From: Bifidobacterium thermophilum | GTDB taxonomy: Bacteria > Actinomycetota > Actinomycetes > Actinomycetales > Bifidobacteriaceae | Direction: 5' to 3' | DNA length: 64,000 nucleotides | Assembly (NCBI GenBank): GCA_000741495.1 | Contig: JGZV01000005.1 | Span: 157,311-221,310, forward strand | Part shown: piece after piece, positions 9,212 to 17,293 of the stretch | Layout: each line of letters begins with the position of its first letter | Numbering within the stretch: the first letter of the stretch is position 1 | Program-made: the position numbers and the translations under genes | The notes under the pieces: model-generated | What the model was told of the DNA's origin: nothing | Database searches by the model: none | What the model saw: the letters and a program-made list of their open reading frames with translations, nothing else

Positions 9212-10225
9212 TTACGCGTAGATATTACGTGGGCGCATATCGTCAGGCAGCCCGTTGAGCAGCGTGGTCACCGATCCGGATTCGAAGACGGACCGGATGC
9301 CGGCGGCCAGCAGCGGCGCGACCGACAGGACGGTCATATTGGGCAGGCGCTTGCTTTGCGGCACAGGGACAGTGTCCATGAGTACGATTTCGCGGGCGCC
9401 GCAATCCTTGAGCCGGTCGATGGCCGGTCCGGACAGCAGGCCGTGTGTGGCGACCAGCGTGACGCTTTTCGCGCCGGCGTCGCGCAATGTGCGCACGGCC
9501 TCGCAAATCGTGCCCGCGGTGTCGATCATGTCGTCGACGACGATGCAATCGCGCCCCTCGACTTCGCCGATGATGCCATGCGCGACCGCATGGTTCGGGC
9601 GCGTGGTGTCACGGGTTTTGTGGATGAACGCGAGCGGCAGGCCGCCAAGTTTCGCCGCCCACTGTTCGGAAACCTTGATGCGTCCGGCGTCAGGGGAGAC
9701 GACGGTCGCGTTTTCCATGGGCATGGAATTGCGCACGTAATCAAGTAATACCGGCATGGCGGTGAGATGGTCGACCGGGCCGTTGAAGAAGCCCTGCTCC
9801 TGGGAGGCATGCAGGTCGACGGTCATGATACGGTCGGCGCCCGCCGTGCGGAACAGATCGAACATCAGGCGAGCGGTGATCGGTTCGCGGCCCTGATGCT
9901 TTTTGTCTTGGCGTGAATAGCCCATGAACGGCGCCACCACGGTGATGGATTTCGCTGAAGCGCGTTTGAGCGCGTCGACCATGATGAGCTGCTCCATCAG
10001 CCACTTGTTGATCGGCTCGGTGTGTGACTGGATGACGAACACGTCGGCGCCGCGAACCGGTTCAGTGAATCGGATGTACATCTCACCGTTCGCGAAATCG
10101 TACGCCGTGGTCTCCAGCAGGTGGGTTCCCAGGTATTCGGCGGTTTCCTGGGCTAGCTGCGGGTAGGCGCGTCCCGTGACCACTGCCAATCGCTTGTCCG
10201 GTTTGCCTTCGAGAATTGCCGACAT
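9212..10225 (-). CDS. prs: Ribose-phosphate pyrophosphokinase
   Basis: Makes PRPP from ribose 5-phosphate and ATP for nucleotide, histidine and tryptophan synthesis. I chose the ATG at 10225, behind GGGAAGG; the open frame runs further upstream without a ribosome site. The 337-residue product shows the divalent-cation/ATP signature MTVDLHASQEQGFF, the flexible-loop region FSRQDKKHQGREPI (seen as YSRQDKKHQ), and the PRPP-binding loop VVDDMIDTAGTI. Phosphate-loop and oligomer-interface segments are all in place. The gene is divergent from the rpsF operon. Confidence 0.96.
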   Translation of the reverse strand: MSAILEGKPDKRLAVVTGRAYPQLAQETAEYLGTHLLETTAYDFANGEMYIRFTEPVRGADVFVIQSHTEPINKWLMEQLIMVDALKRASAKSITVVAPFMGYSRQDKKHQGREPITARLMFDLFRTAGADRIMTVDLHASQEQGFFNGPVDHLTAMPVLLDYVRNSMPMENATVVSPDAGRIKVSEQWAAKLGGLPLAFIHKTRDTTRPNHAVAHGIIGEVEGRDCIVVDDMIDTAGTICEAVRTLRDAGAKSVTLVATHGLLSGPAIDRLKDCGAREIVLMDTVPVPQSKRLPNMTVLSVAPLLAAGIRSVFESGSVTTLLNGLPDDMRPRNIYA

Positions 10226-10390
10226 CTTGCGCCTTCCCGACCCTATGGTCGATTGATGGGATGAAAACATCACCTAATATAACAAGGCTCGGGCATAAGC
10301 CGACGCGCGTGGTTTCGCGGTGGGCGGCAAATCAGGCGCGTCGCGGAACATGCGTCGAAAGTCAGCCATCGGGAGTATGCTGACAGGGTT

Positions 10391-10469
10391 GTCCGCAGCA
10401 CCTGCGGACAGTCGCATACACACTCCTGCCGTGGAAGGTCCACGGCCTTTAGTCCGAAGGAGGTGGGTG
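10391..10469 (+). promoter_or_regulatory. rpsF leader with two hairpins, possible S6:S18 autoregulatory site
   Basis: Two perfect hairpins precede rpsF: GTCCGCA...TGCGGAC (10391-10409) and GCCGTGGA...TCCACGGC (10428-10446). The second is followed by CCGAAGGAGG, where a CCGA box abuts the ribosome site. In several phyla the rpsF operon is controlled by an S6:S18-binding leader with a conserved CCG next to a hairpin. The position and operon (rpsF with rpsR) fit. The exact consensus cannot be verified here. Confidence 0.4.
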
Positions 10470-10763
10470 ATGTCTGCGCATAAGTACGAACTGATGTTCA
10501 TTGCCGATCCTGAGCTGGATGAGCGCGGTCTGAAGAAGTTGACCGAGCAGTATCTGGAGATCGTCACCAAGGAGGGCGGTTCCGTCGACGGCACCGATTA
10601 CTGGGGTCGCCGCAAGCTCGCCTATGAAATCCAGGGCAAGACCGAAGGCAACTACGTTGTCGTCAACTACACCGCTGAGCCGGCCACGAGCGATGAGCTC
10701 GACCGTCTGCTTAACCTCAGCGAGTCCGTTATCCGCACGAAGATCCTTCGCAAGGATAAGTAA
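10470..10763 (+). CDS. rpsF: 30S ribosomal protein S6
   Basis: Small-subunit ribosomal protein that binds 16S rRNA together with S18. The ATG at 10470 follows AAGGAGG by six bases and gives the normal 97-residue protein beginning [16 protein letters not shown]. Typical S6 features are the conserved [14 protein letters not shown] segment and the C-terminal sheet [12 protein letters not shown]. The open frame extends back to 10320 but that part lies in the leader. It is the first gene of the rpsF-ssb-rpsR-rplI operon. Confidence 0.97.
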   Translation: MSAHKYELMFIADPELDERGLKKLTEQYLEIVTKEGGSVDGTDYWGRRKLAYEIQGKTEGNYVVVNYTAEPATSDELDRLLNLSESVIRTKILRKDK

Positions 10764-10835
10764 GTCGTTCAGCATTGCTTGAGCAAGGCTCCGCAAGCCG
10801 CGAAAGCACGTGCACACAGGTAAGAAGGTAGCGTC

Positions 10836-11477
10836 ATGGCAGGCGAAACAACCATCACCATCATCGGTAATCTCACCGCCGACCCGGAACTGCGCACTAT
10901 CGGCAGCGGGGCGACGGTCGCGAGTTTCACCATTGCTTCCACTCCGCGCTCCTACAACCGCAACACCGGTCAGTGGGAAGACGGACAGGCGCTGTTCATG
11001 CGCTGCTCGGCTTGGCGTGACATGGCCAACCATGTCGCCCAGTCGCTGACCAAAGGCATGCGCGTCATCGCGCAAGGCCGACTCCAGCAGCGTTCCTACC
11101 AGGCGCAGGACGGCTCCAACCGTACCGTCGTCGAATTGCAGGTCGATGAGATCGGCCCGTCCTTGAGGTACGCCACCGCGCAGGTGACCCGTCAAGGCTC
11201 CGGTTCCGGATTCGCCGGCAATCGCGGCGGCTTCGCGGGCAATCAAGGCAACGGTGGCAATGCGGGATTCGCCGGCAATGGTGGCTACCAGGGTGGCGCA
11301 GGCTACCAAGGCGGCTATGCCGGTGGCGCTTCCGCCGCTCCTGCCGTCCAGCAGGCGCCTGCCGCCCCTGCGGCCGACCCGTGGGGCACGTCAAGCTCCA
11401 GCCAAGCAGGATCAAGCTTCGGATCCTTCGGATCGAGCGACGAGTTCGGCAACGATTCCGAAGAACCCGAGTTCTGA
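10836..11477 (+). CDS. ssb: Single-stranded DNA-binding protein
   Basis: Coats single-stranded DNA in replication and repair. The 213-residue product has an N-terminal OB fold (about residues 1-110, starting with [18 protein letters not shown]). A Gly/Asn-rich flexible linker with repeated FAGN units follows (about 120-165). The acidic tail ends DSEEPEF, the tip that recruits partner proteins. It lies between rpsF and rpsR, the usual actinobacterial order. The start at 10836 has AAGAAGGT upstream. Confidence 0.96.
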   Translation: MAGETTITIIGNLTADPELRTIGSGATVASFTIASTPRSYNRNTGQWEDGQALFMRCSAWRDMANHVAQSLTKGMRVIAQGRLQQRSYQAQDGSNRTVVELQVDEIGPSLRYATAQVTRQGSGSGFAGNRGGFAGNQGNGGNAGFAGNGGYQGGAGYQGGYAGGASAAPAVQQAPAAPAADPWGTSSSSQAGSSFGSFGSSDEFGNDSEEPEF

Positions 11478-11531
11478 CGCCGAGCTTTGCTTCCAGCAAT
11501 CAATCAAGTTTTGTCATAAGGAGAACATCAG

Positions 11532-11780
11532 ATGTCACGCAAGAGGCCGCAACCGCCGGTCAAGCCGTTCAAGAAGAAGCCGAATCCACTCAAGGCCGCC
11601 AAGATCACCGAGATTGATTACAAGGACGTTGCGCTGCTGCGCAAGTTCGTGTCCGATCGCGGCAAGATCCGTTCCCGCCGTATCACCGGCGTGACCGTCC
11701 AGGAACAGCGCGAGATCGCGAAGGCCGTGAAGAACGCCCGCGAGATGGCTCTGCTGCCGTACGCCACCACCGGTCGCTGA
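11532..11780 (+). CDS. rpsR: 30S ribosomal protein S18
   Basis: Partner of S6 in the small-subunit platform. The 82-residue product has the conserved core [19 protein letters not shown] and [23 protein letters not shown], with a lysine/proline-rich N-terminus. Start supported by AAGGAG eight bases upstream. No zinc-type CxxC set is present, so it is a cysteine-free paralogue type. Confidence 0.97.
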   Translation: MSRKRPQPPVKPFKKKPNPLKAAKITEIDYKDVALLRKFVSDRGKIRSRRITGVTVQEQREIAKAVKNAREMALLPYATTGR

Positions 11781-11796
11781 ACAGGAGGATATCGAC

Positions 11797-12243
11797 ATGG
11801 CTGAAACCAAGATCATTCTCACCCAGACCGTGGCCAACCTGGGCCACGCCGGTGACGTTGTCGAGGTGCGTCCGGGTTACGCCCGCAACTACCTCTTCCC
11901 GCAGGGTCTCGCGTTCAAGTGGACCAAGGGTGCCGCCGCTCAGATTGAAGCGATGAAGCGCGCCCGCCAGGCCAAGGCCCTCGCCACCCGCGAGGACGCT
12001 GTCGCCGCCAAGGCCGCCATTGAAGGCACGGTCGTCGAGATCGCCGCCAAGGTGTCCGAGTCCGGTAAGCTCTTCGGCGCCGTGTCCGCTGACGCGATCG
12101 CCTCCGCCCTTTCCGACAAGGCTCCAATCAGCCCGAAGTCCATCAAGGTTGAGACCATCAAGACCACCGGCGAATTCCCCGCCACCGTGGCCCTGCACCC
12201 GGAAATCTCCGCTTCCTTCACCGTCAAGGTCGTCGCGGAGTAA
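11797..12243 (+). CDS. rplI: 50S ribosomal protein L9
   Basis: Large-subunit protein spanning to the L1 stalk. The 148-residue product begins with the rRNA-binding N-domain ([29 protein letters not shown]... the L9 signature). The long connecting helix (about 45-75) and a C-terminal domain ending in SFTVKVVAE follow. AGGAGGA lies upstream, 16 bases after rpsR. A strong terminator follows about 70 bases after the stop. Confidence 0.97.
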   Translation: MAETKIILTQTVANLGHAGDVVEVRPGYARNYLFPQGLAFKWTKGAAAQIEAMKRARQAKALATREDAVAAKAAIEGTVVEIAAKVSESGKLFGAVSADAIASALSDKAPISPKSIKVETIKTTGEFPATVALHPEISASFTVKVVAE

Positions 12244-12315
12244 CCGATTCCAGACTCCGGCCGTGCCGCCGATTACAGCGAATGGCATGGTCAAGTTAGT
12301 CTGAGCTTAAGCATG

Positions 12316-12350
12316 CGAAAGCCCCCCGAATCCGGGGGGCTTTCGTGTTT
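12316..12350 (+). terminator. Rho-independent terminator of the rpsF-rplI operon
   Basis: CGAAAGCCCCCC and GGGGGGCTTTCG arms, 12 bases perfect plus one more pair, with a short AATC-type loop, followed by GTGTTTT. A textbook intrinsic terminator. Confidence 0.93.
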
Positions 12351-12615
12351 TCCGGACCACCTGCCGGCACCGGTGCCTGAACGCAATCCAAACGCAATCC
12401 ACGAGTCGGTGGCGGTGGGCCGCGTTTGGCGCCGGTCTCCCACACGGAACCCGCAGCACCGCCTATGGTGGCATCGCCGATTGCGAACCTGCCACGGCGC
12501 CGATCCGTCACGGCCCCATGGGACAATGGCCGGACATCGCGGCGTATGCGATGCGACAGTGGTGCGGCCGGCTGGGCTCGCCGTGCAGTGTGAATCCGCG
12601 TGGAAGGGGAGAACC
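12351..12615. other. Intergenic region between rplI terminator and the deacetylase gene
   Basis: About 265 bases after the terminator with no supported gene. The open frame that reads through here belongs to the downstream gene but lacks a ribosome site. The segment should carry the promoter for the gene starting at 12616; I see no clear -10/-35 pair. Confidence 0.5.
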
Positions 12616-13398
12616 ATGACGGCCGGAGGCGATACCACACAGACTTCGGATTCCACACGCCCCCGTGCCGTGTCTGCGACGCCGGCACGGGGCATCAGAC
12701 TGGCGGTTGCCGCGGTGCTTGTCGTGGCGTTGTCGTCGAGCGTGTTCCTGTTCGCCGGCCTGGCCGCGTACGCATGGTATCGCCGCGCGCTGGCGGACTG
12801 CGTGGAATGGGGCAATACGTATCGGCTGATGGACGAGCATGTCGCCGCATTGTCCGGCCAGGCCGCCGTGCTCTCGGACCGAGCCTCCCGGGCGGAGGGT
12901 GCGGACCGCGAATCGCTGGACAAGCTCGATGCCACCGCAGCGCAGGCGTCAGCGCAGCGCCGGCAGGCCGCGGCATCGGTGCAGACGGTTGGCGATGTCC
13001 CGTCGGCATGCCGGGCGAAACAGTCGCCGCTTGCACTTCGATCGCATGTCGACGCCTATCGTGATGCGGCTCTGGCACTCAAACCGTGGGTGGGGCGACT
13101 GCGCAAGGCTGAACATCCGGTGGCCGTGCGCGTGCTGGCGCAAGACAGTCAGACGCTGGATGAAACAGCCGGCAGGATCCGTGCAGCATTGCCGGGCGTG
13201 CGCGAACTGGCCCGGGAAACCACAGGATTACATGACCATCGCGTTTCCCGCGAGCTGCATAAGGCTATCGAGGCCGCCCAATCCGTGACGGATAAGCCGA
13301 ATCAGGCGTCGTACGGAACGCTGCTCGATACGGAACGACAGCTGTTCGCGCGTGCTGATGCGGCGGTGCACGCCCGGAATATTGAGCGGGGGGATTGA
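12616..13398 (+). CDS. Membrane-anchored N-terminal part of a split polysaccharide deacetylase
   Basis: A 260-residue protein starting at the ATG behind GGAAGGGGAG. It has one membrane helix (about residues 30-55, rich in V, L, A), then an alanine/arginine-rich helical region (about 70-250) with coiled-coil-like heptads. It ends ARNIERGD just as the next frame begins the NodB domain. Dropping one G from the G6 run at 13386-13391 fuses the two frames into ...IERGIDCGRTACVALTFDDGP..., a continuous 472-residue deacetylase. I therefore read it as the front half of one gene broken at the run. As a stand-alone protein it has no family I recognise. Confidence 0.7.
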   Translation: MTAGGDTTQTSDSTRPRAVSATPARGIRLAVAAVLVVALSSSVFLFAGLAAYAWYRRALADCVEWGNTYRLMDEHVAALSGQAAVLSDRASRAEGADRESLDKLDATAAQASAQRRQAAASVQTVGDVPSACRAKQSPLALRSHVDAYRDAALALKPWVGRLRKAEHPVAVRVLAQDSQTLDETAGRIRAALPGVRELARETTGLHDHRVSRELHKAIEAAQSVTDKPNQASYGTLLDTERQLFARADAAVHARNIERGD

Positions 13399-14035
13399 TT
13401 GTGGACGTACAGCGTGCGTGGCGCTCACCTTTGATGACGGCCCTCGCGCCGGCACAAGCCAGCAGGTCACAGCGGCATTGCGACGGGCAGGAGATCAGGC
13501 CACATTCTTCGCGATAGGCGGGGCGGTTAACGATGCCACACAGACGATGCTGCGCAATGATACGCGGTACGGCATGCCGGTGGGCAGCCACACAATGTCC
13601 CACATGGATTTGCCGATGATTATGCGTTCAGGAGCTGAGCATCGGGAATTCGACGAGGCATCGGCACGTATCGCTCAGGCAAGCGGACGACCGGTCACCC
13701 TGCTGCGTCCCCCTCATGGTGTCGCGGATGAGGCAAGCCGACAGTATCTTGCCGACCATCTTGGCGTGGGAATTGCCTTGTATGATGTCGATTCCTATGA
13801 TTGGGCGGTTGGCGCGACCGCGAGGTCGGTCCAGTGGAAGGTCACCGCCCAAGTGCGGTCGGGTTCGATCATACTCATGCATGACATTCACCGCCATACG
13901 GCTGCGGCCTTACCGCATATCCTTGATGCCTTGCGGGCGAAAGGCTACAGGACGGTCACGATTACGGAATTGATTGACCGCTATCCACGTCCGGGATACG
14001 TGTACTACTCGCGGGACAACATCATTCCCTGGTAA
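13352..14035 (+). CDS. NodB-type polysaccharide deacetylase catalytic part (frame-split)
   Basis: Carbohydrate esterase family 4 domain, predicted to remove acetyl groups from cell-wall or surface glycans. The metal site motif TFDDGP is at about residues 26-31. The histidine motif reads SHTMSH (the usual H(S/T)xxH), the groove arginine region RPPHG is present, and the late LMHD histidine motif (IILMHDIHRH) is intact, so the catalytic set is complete. The nominal GTG at 13352 has no ribosome site and overlaps the preceding frame by 47 bases. This fits a continuation of that gene across the G6 run. It is functional only if the frame is restored. Confidence 0.8.
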   Translation: MLMRRCTPGILSGGIDCGRTACVALTFDDGPRAGTSQQVTAALRRAGDQATFFAIGGAVNDATQTMLRNDTRYGMPVGSHTMSHMDLPMIMRSGAEHREFDEASARIAQASGRPVTLLRPPHGVADEASRQYLADHLGVGIALYDVDSYDWAVGATARSVQWKVTAQVRSGSIILMHDIHRHTAAALPHILDALRAKGYRTVTITELIDRYPRPGYVYYSRDNIIPW

Positions 14036-14106
14036 TCGGGTAGGGGCGTGGCGACGTGGGTTGAACTGTTGCGCGCGGCTGATTCGTGTTGTCCCCACCA
14101 TTGGTG

Positions 14107-14112
14107 TATACT
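14107..14112 (+). promoter_or_regulatory. -10 element of the SRP RNA gene
   Basis: TATACT ends nine bases before the predicted 5' end of the SRP RNA. A weak TTCGTG at 14083-14088 gives an 18-base spacer. Confidence 0.5.
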
Positions 14113-14120
14113 CGCATACG

Positions 14121-14202
14121 CCTCCGCATGGCGTTATGTCACCCAACTCCCCCAGGGCAGGAATGCAGCAAGGGTAAGTGGCCTCTGACGGGTGTGCGGA
14201 GG
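14121..14202 (+). ncRNA. ffs: Small signal recognition particle RNA (4.5S type)
   Basis: RNA core of the signal recognition particle, partner of Ffh in targeting membrane proteins. The terminal stem CCTCCGCA...TGCGGAGG closes the RNA. Inside is the near-invariant SRP tip with CAGGGCAGGAATGCAGCAAG, including the asymmetric and symmetric loops that bind the Ffh M domain and the GGAA-type tetraloop. Length is about 82 bases. A run TTTTCTTTT follows at once and serves as terminator. The exact ends may shift by a few bases. Confidence 0.93.
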
Positions 14203-14239
14203 TTTTCTTTTACCATTTGCGCATAGGGGCACGTGGAGT

Positions 14240-14275
14240 CGGGCGTATAGGAAAAACGGGCGTATAGGAAAAAAC
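14240..14275. repeat. 17-base tandem duplication
   Basis: CGGGCGTATAGGAAAAA occurs twice head to tail. The second copy has six A instead of five. It lies in the 260-base gap between the SRP RNA and the SH3-like gene, which otherwise shows no gene. Confidence 0.8.
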
Positions 14276-14470
14276 GTGGTGTTCTAGACCCAGTTTCGGT
14301 CATTGGACGTGCCGATGCCGGTCGATTGCTGCTATCGTCGCGTTTCTTCCACCCGTGCTGGGTGTCGGCAGTTGTGGATGCATCGACTGTCCGAATGGCG
14401 GGCATACCATTTTCAGTGAGAACAATGAATGTTAGCGTAATAAAACTTATTCACATCACGAAGGAGCAAT

Positions 14471-14789
14471 ATGAATAAGAAAAAAAGGAACTGTGTCAGT
14501 GCTGATTGCATTGTTGACATGCAGCCTTGCAATTCCAGCGAATGCAGCATCATCAGGTGATTACCGTGCGGCTGGGGTAAACATTCGTAATTCCACAGGA
14601 GTAAGGCGTAGCAGAGTGCTTGGTGCAGGGTATCCCGGCCAGCGGCTGACGGCGTACTGTGAGGAATGGAATTACGAAGAAAACAGTGGGGACTGGTTCT
14701 ATCATCAAAACAGAAGGACACGCATCAAAGGGTATTCCCTCGGAAGATATCTGCGGGTGGATCGGCTCGTGCCGCACGGCTGCTACTGA
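14471..14789 (+). CDS. Secreted SH3-like domain protein, frame split in an A7 run
   Basis: The ATG at 14471 follows AAGGAG and starts MNKKK, but the frame soon stops. Removing one A from the A7 run (14480-14486) joins it to the second frame (open from GTG 14493). This gives a perfect signal peptide: MNKKKGTVSVLIALLTC... then SLAIPANA and a cut before ASSGDYRA. The mature part (about 80 residues) resembles a bacterial SH3 domain: YRAAGVNIRNSTG near the start, GYPGQRLTAYC in the middle, and a closing strand. Such domains usually bind peptidoglycan or surface ligands. As written the gene is out of frame unless translation begins at the GTG, whose ribosome site is too close. Confidence 0.6.
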
Positions 14790-14833
14790 TTTGCGAGTTA
14801 TCCGATAGTCAAGGAACATACGGGGGAAATATC

Positions 14834-15758
14834 GTGGGAACATGCCGTCGCTCGCTTACTGTACTTTGCACGATGCTGTTGTGCATCTCGTGTGCTGCCT
14901 GCGGGGCTGACAATACGAACGACAATGCGCTCAGCGCCGCAGATTTATACGGTTCCGGGCATACTGACAAAAGTACGAGTCAGCCGTCGTCGACAACGAC
15001 ATCCCAAGCGGAGGACGCTGCACCATGGGTTTCCCCCCTTTGACACGTATTTTCTCGAAGGAGAAAGAGAACATGTCGTCGATCAGGCGCGAGATCGTCT
15101 TGTACGTGCTTGCATGACTTCCCAAGGTTTTGAATATCAAGGTGATGTGGGCGCCTCTGACGAATCCGCAGGTGAAGCAGACGCTGATTTCGCTGCAACA
15201 TGGGGGCCTTCTGATGAGGATACCGCGCGACAGTATGGATACGCCGCGCCGATCACGGCAAACAGCGAAGGCGGTGGAGCGGCTTCAGCATCCTATCCCT
15301 CGGGCTATATACATGCCTTGATCAACGAGGAGAACACCGGGTGCATTGACCAGGCCGATGCTCGACTGGGTTATGGTGATACCTGGTTCTCCGCCATGGG
15401 GGCATATGAGAAAATCCGCGATGATGCAGATGCCAAGGCTCTCGCTGCGGACAAAGTGCATCGAGTGATGCAGCAGTGGGGAACTTGCATGGCAAATCGT
15501 GGTTATACCAACAAGGATCCGAGAGAATTGGTCGGTGAATACGCTGACAGACAGGCGGGGACTTCGCCGGACACTGCGGAGCAGAAAGCCGCCATGGCTG
15601 ATGCCGCATGCAAGGTATCCACAGGATTCATGCAGACAATTCGCGAATCATACGCGGAAGCGGAGCGGCAGGCGGTTTCGGACAACCAAGCGACGATGGA
15701 CCAGATAAAACAACTATCCGAAACCATATATGCCAATGCGAAACGAGAACTTGCATAG
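14834..15758 (+). pseudogene. Lipoprotein gene, frame split in a C6 run
   Basis: The GTG at 14834 lies behind GGGGGA and begins a lipoprotein-type leader (basic MGTCRRS, hydrophobic LTVLCTMLLCIS, then CAACGAD) followed by a Ser/Thr-rich linker. That frame stops at 15043. Removing one C from the C6 run at 15033-15038 continues it as APWVSPFDTYFLEGERE..., into the frame that runs to 15758, for a single protein of about 307 residues. The body is helical, with four conserved-looking cysteines (ACM, GCID, TCMAN, ACKV) likely forming two disulphides outside the membrane. I know no named family. It precedes the MacA-like adaptor gene by 20 bases and may be a substrate-capture part of that exporter. 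Confidence 0.6.
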
Positions 15759-15778
15759 CATCGGTGAAACAGGTGACA

Positions 15779-17293
15779 ATGCGTAAGAAGCGAAGCAAAC
15801 GCGAACACATTACCGATGCCGGCATGAGGGAAGATATCGTTCCCATGAACGAGGCAGTACACACCACGCGGAAAAATGCGATAGGGCGCTGGTTGAGGGC
15901 TCATTGGATTATCGTGGTTGCGGCGTGCTCTTTGCTGTTTTCTGTTTTCGGATTCATGTTAGGGTCAACGATTCGTTCTCCCCAGGATGTTGCCGCATCT
16001 CAGCAGGAACCGGAGCCATCGTTAATCACTGCAACGGTGACGCAAACAGAACTGGTCGATGGTGTGGACGTACATGGGACAATACAGCCCGAGCATATTG
16101 TCGAGTTGACTGGGCAAGGCCAAGATGGTGCGGGTTCGGGACAGACAAGCTCCGGAAACCAGACGCATGATTCAGCATCATCCGCTGGAACATCGCAGGA
16201 GACGATATCTTCGTCATTGGTGGTGACGTCGCTGCCTGTCGCGGTCGGAGACAGCGTAGGCAACGGTACAGTCGTCGCGGAGATCTCGGGACGTCCACTG
16301 TTTGTTTTCCATGGGACGATACCTGCATACCGTGATATCAAACCGGACGATCAGGGTCCGGATATAGCGCAGCTGCAGCGCGCTTTAGTGGATATGGGAT
16401 TGCTTAAGGAAAAGCAGATCACATCCGTTTTCGATTCTGCAACCAGGAATGTGGTCGACACATTATATGCTTCACACGGCTATCGGGCAGAACGCACCGA
16501 TGACGGCGATGACTCGGCTTTACGGCAGGCCCGCGCAGCTGTACGCGCTGCACGCAGACAGCTGCAACAAGCTCAAACTGCTGCCACATGTACAAATCAT
16601 GATTCATCAAAGGGGAGCGAATCGGAAACGGATGATACTTCCTGCACGATTGGTGACGGTGGCGTAATCAGCGTTCAAGACGCAACTCAGGATCTTGTCG
16701 ATGCGCAAGATGCATTGTCTCTGCTGGAACGGCGGACCGGCATTATGATGCCAATTGGTGAAATCAGTTTTATTCCTTCCTCGCAGGCGACAGTGAGCGA
16801 GTTGCCTGTGCCAGTGGGGGCAAATGCATCCGGGACTGTTGTATCCTTATCAACTTCCGGGACAGTATACCGTGCATCGGTCGATTCCGCTGTCGCGGCA
16901 ACCATCAAACAGGGAATGACAGTGACTTTTGACGCATCAGAGATGCAGAACTGCTCTGTATCAAACATCAGCGATGCTCGCACGGCATCTGGCACGAGCA
17001 CCATGGTCACGGTTTCATGCGACAGAGGAATGGATGCAATCCCCTCTAATACAACCGTAGACGCCACAATAATCCGGCGCGCCTCGAACGGGAAAGTGCT
17101 TACAGTGCCGCTATCTGCTGTTAGTAAAGCTCCGGACGGTACTACAACGGTTATTGTCCGCAAGAAAGGCGATAGACTCCTGCGTATCCCGGTCACGACT
17201 GGTCTGAATGCAAACGGGCGGATTGAAATCGCAGGGACTGACGGCAGTTCTATACGTGCGGGGACAACTGTCGTAGTGGGAGGAAAATCGTGA
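15779..17293 (+). CDS. Exporter adaptor (membrane-fusion-like) with peptidoglycan-binding domain
   Basis: MacA-like accessory protein of an ABC exporter in a Gram-positive envelope. The ATG at 15779 follows AGGTGA. The 504-residue product has a basic N-terminus and one membrane helix (about residues 45-65). A lipoyl/barrel-sandwich half follows (VTVTQTELVDGVDVHGTIQP region), split by low-complexity Ser/Gly. Next is a peptidoglycan-binding type 1 domain (GPDIAQLQRALVDMGLL... about 200-235), a helical hairpin (ALRQARAAVRAARRQLQQAQ), and C-terminal beta-barrel segments. Its stop overlaps the ATPase start (GTGA), so the three exporter genes form one operon. Substrate unknown; peptides or lipids are typical for this class. 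Confidence 0.85.
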   Translation: MRKKRSKREHITDAGMREDIVPMNEAVHTTRKNAIGRWLRAHWIIVVAACSLLFSVFGFMLGSTIRSPQDVAASQQEPEPSLITATVTQTELVDGVDVHGTIQPEHIVELTGQGQDGAGSGQTSSGNQTHDSASSAGTSQETISSSLVVTSLPVAVGDSVGNGTVVAEISGRPLFVFHGTIPAYRDIKPDDQGPDIAQLQRALVDMGLLKEKQITSVFDSATRNVVDTLYASHGYRAERTDDGDDSALRQARAAVRAARRQLQQAQTAATCTNHDSSKGSESETDDTSCTIGDGGVISVQDATQDLVDAQDALSLLERRTGIMMPIGEISFIPSSQATVSELPVPVGANASGTVVSLSTSGTVYRASVDSAVAATIKQGMTVTFDASEMQNCSVSNISDARTASGTSTMVTVSCDRGMDAIPSNTTVDATIIRRASNGKVLTVPLSAVSKAPDGTTTVIVRKKGDRLLRIPVTTGLNANGRIEIAGTDGSSIRAGTTVVVGGKS

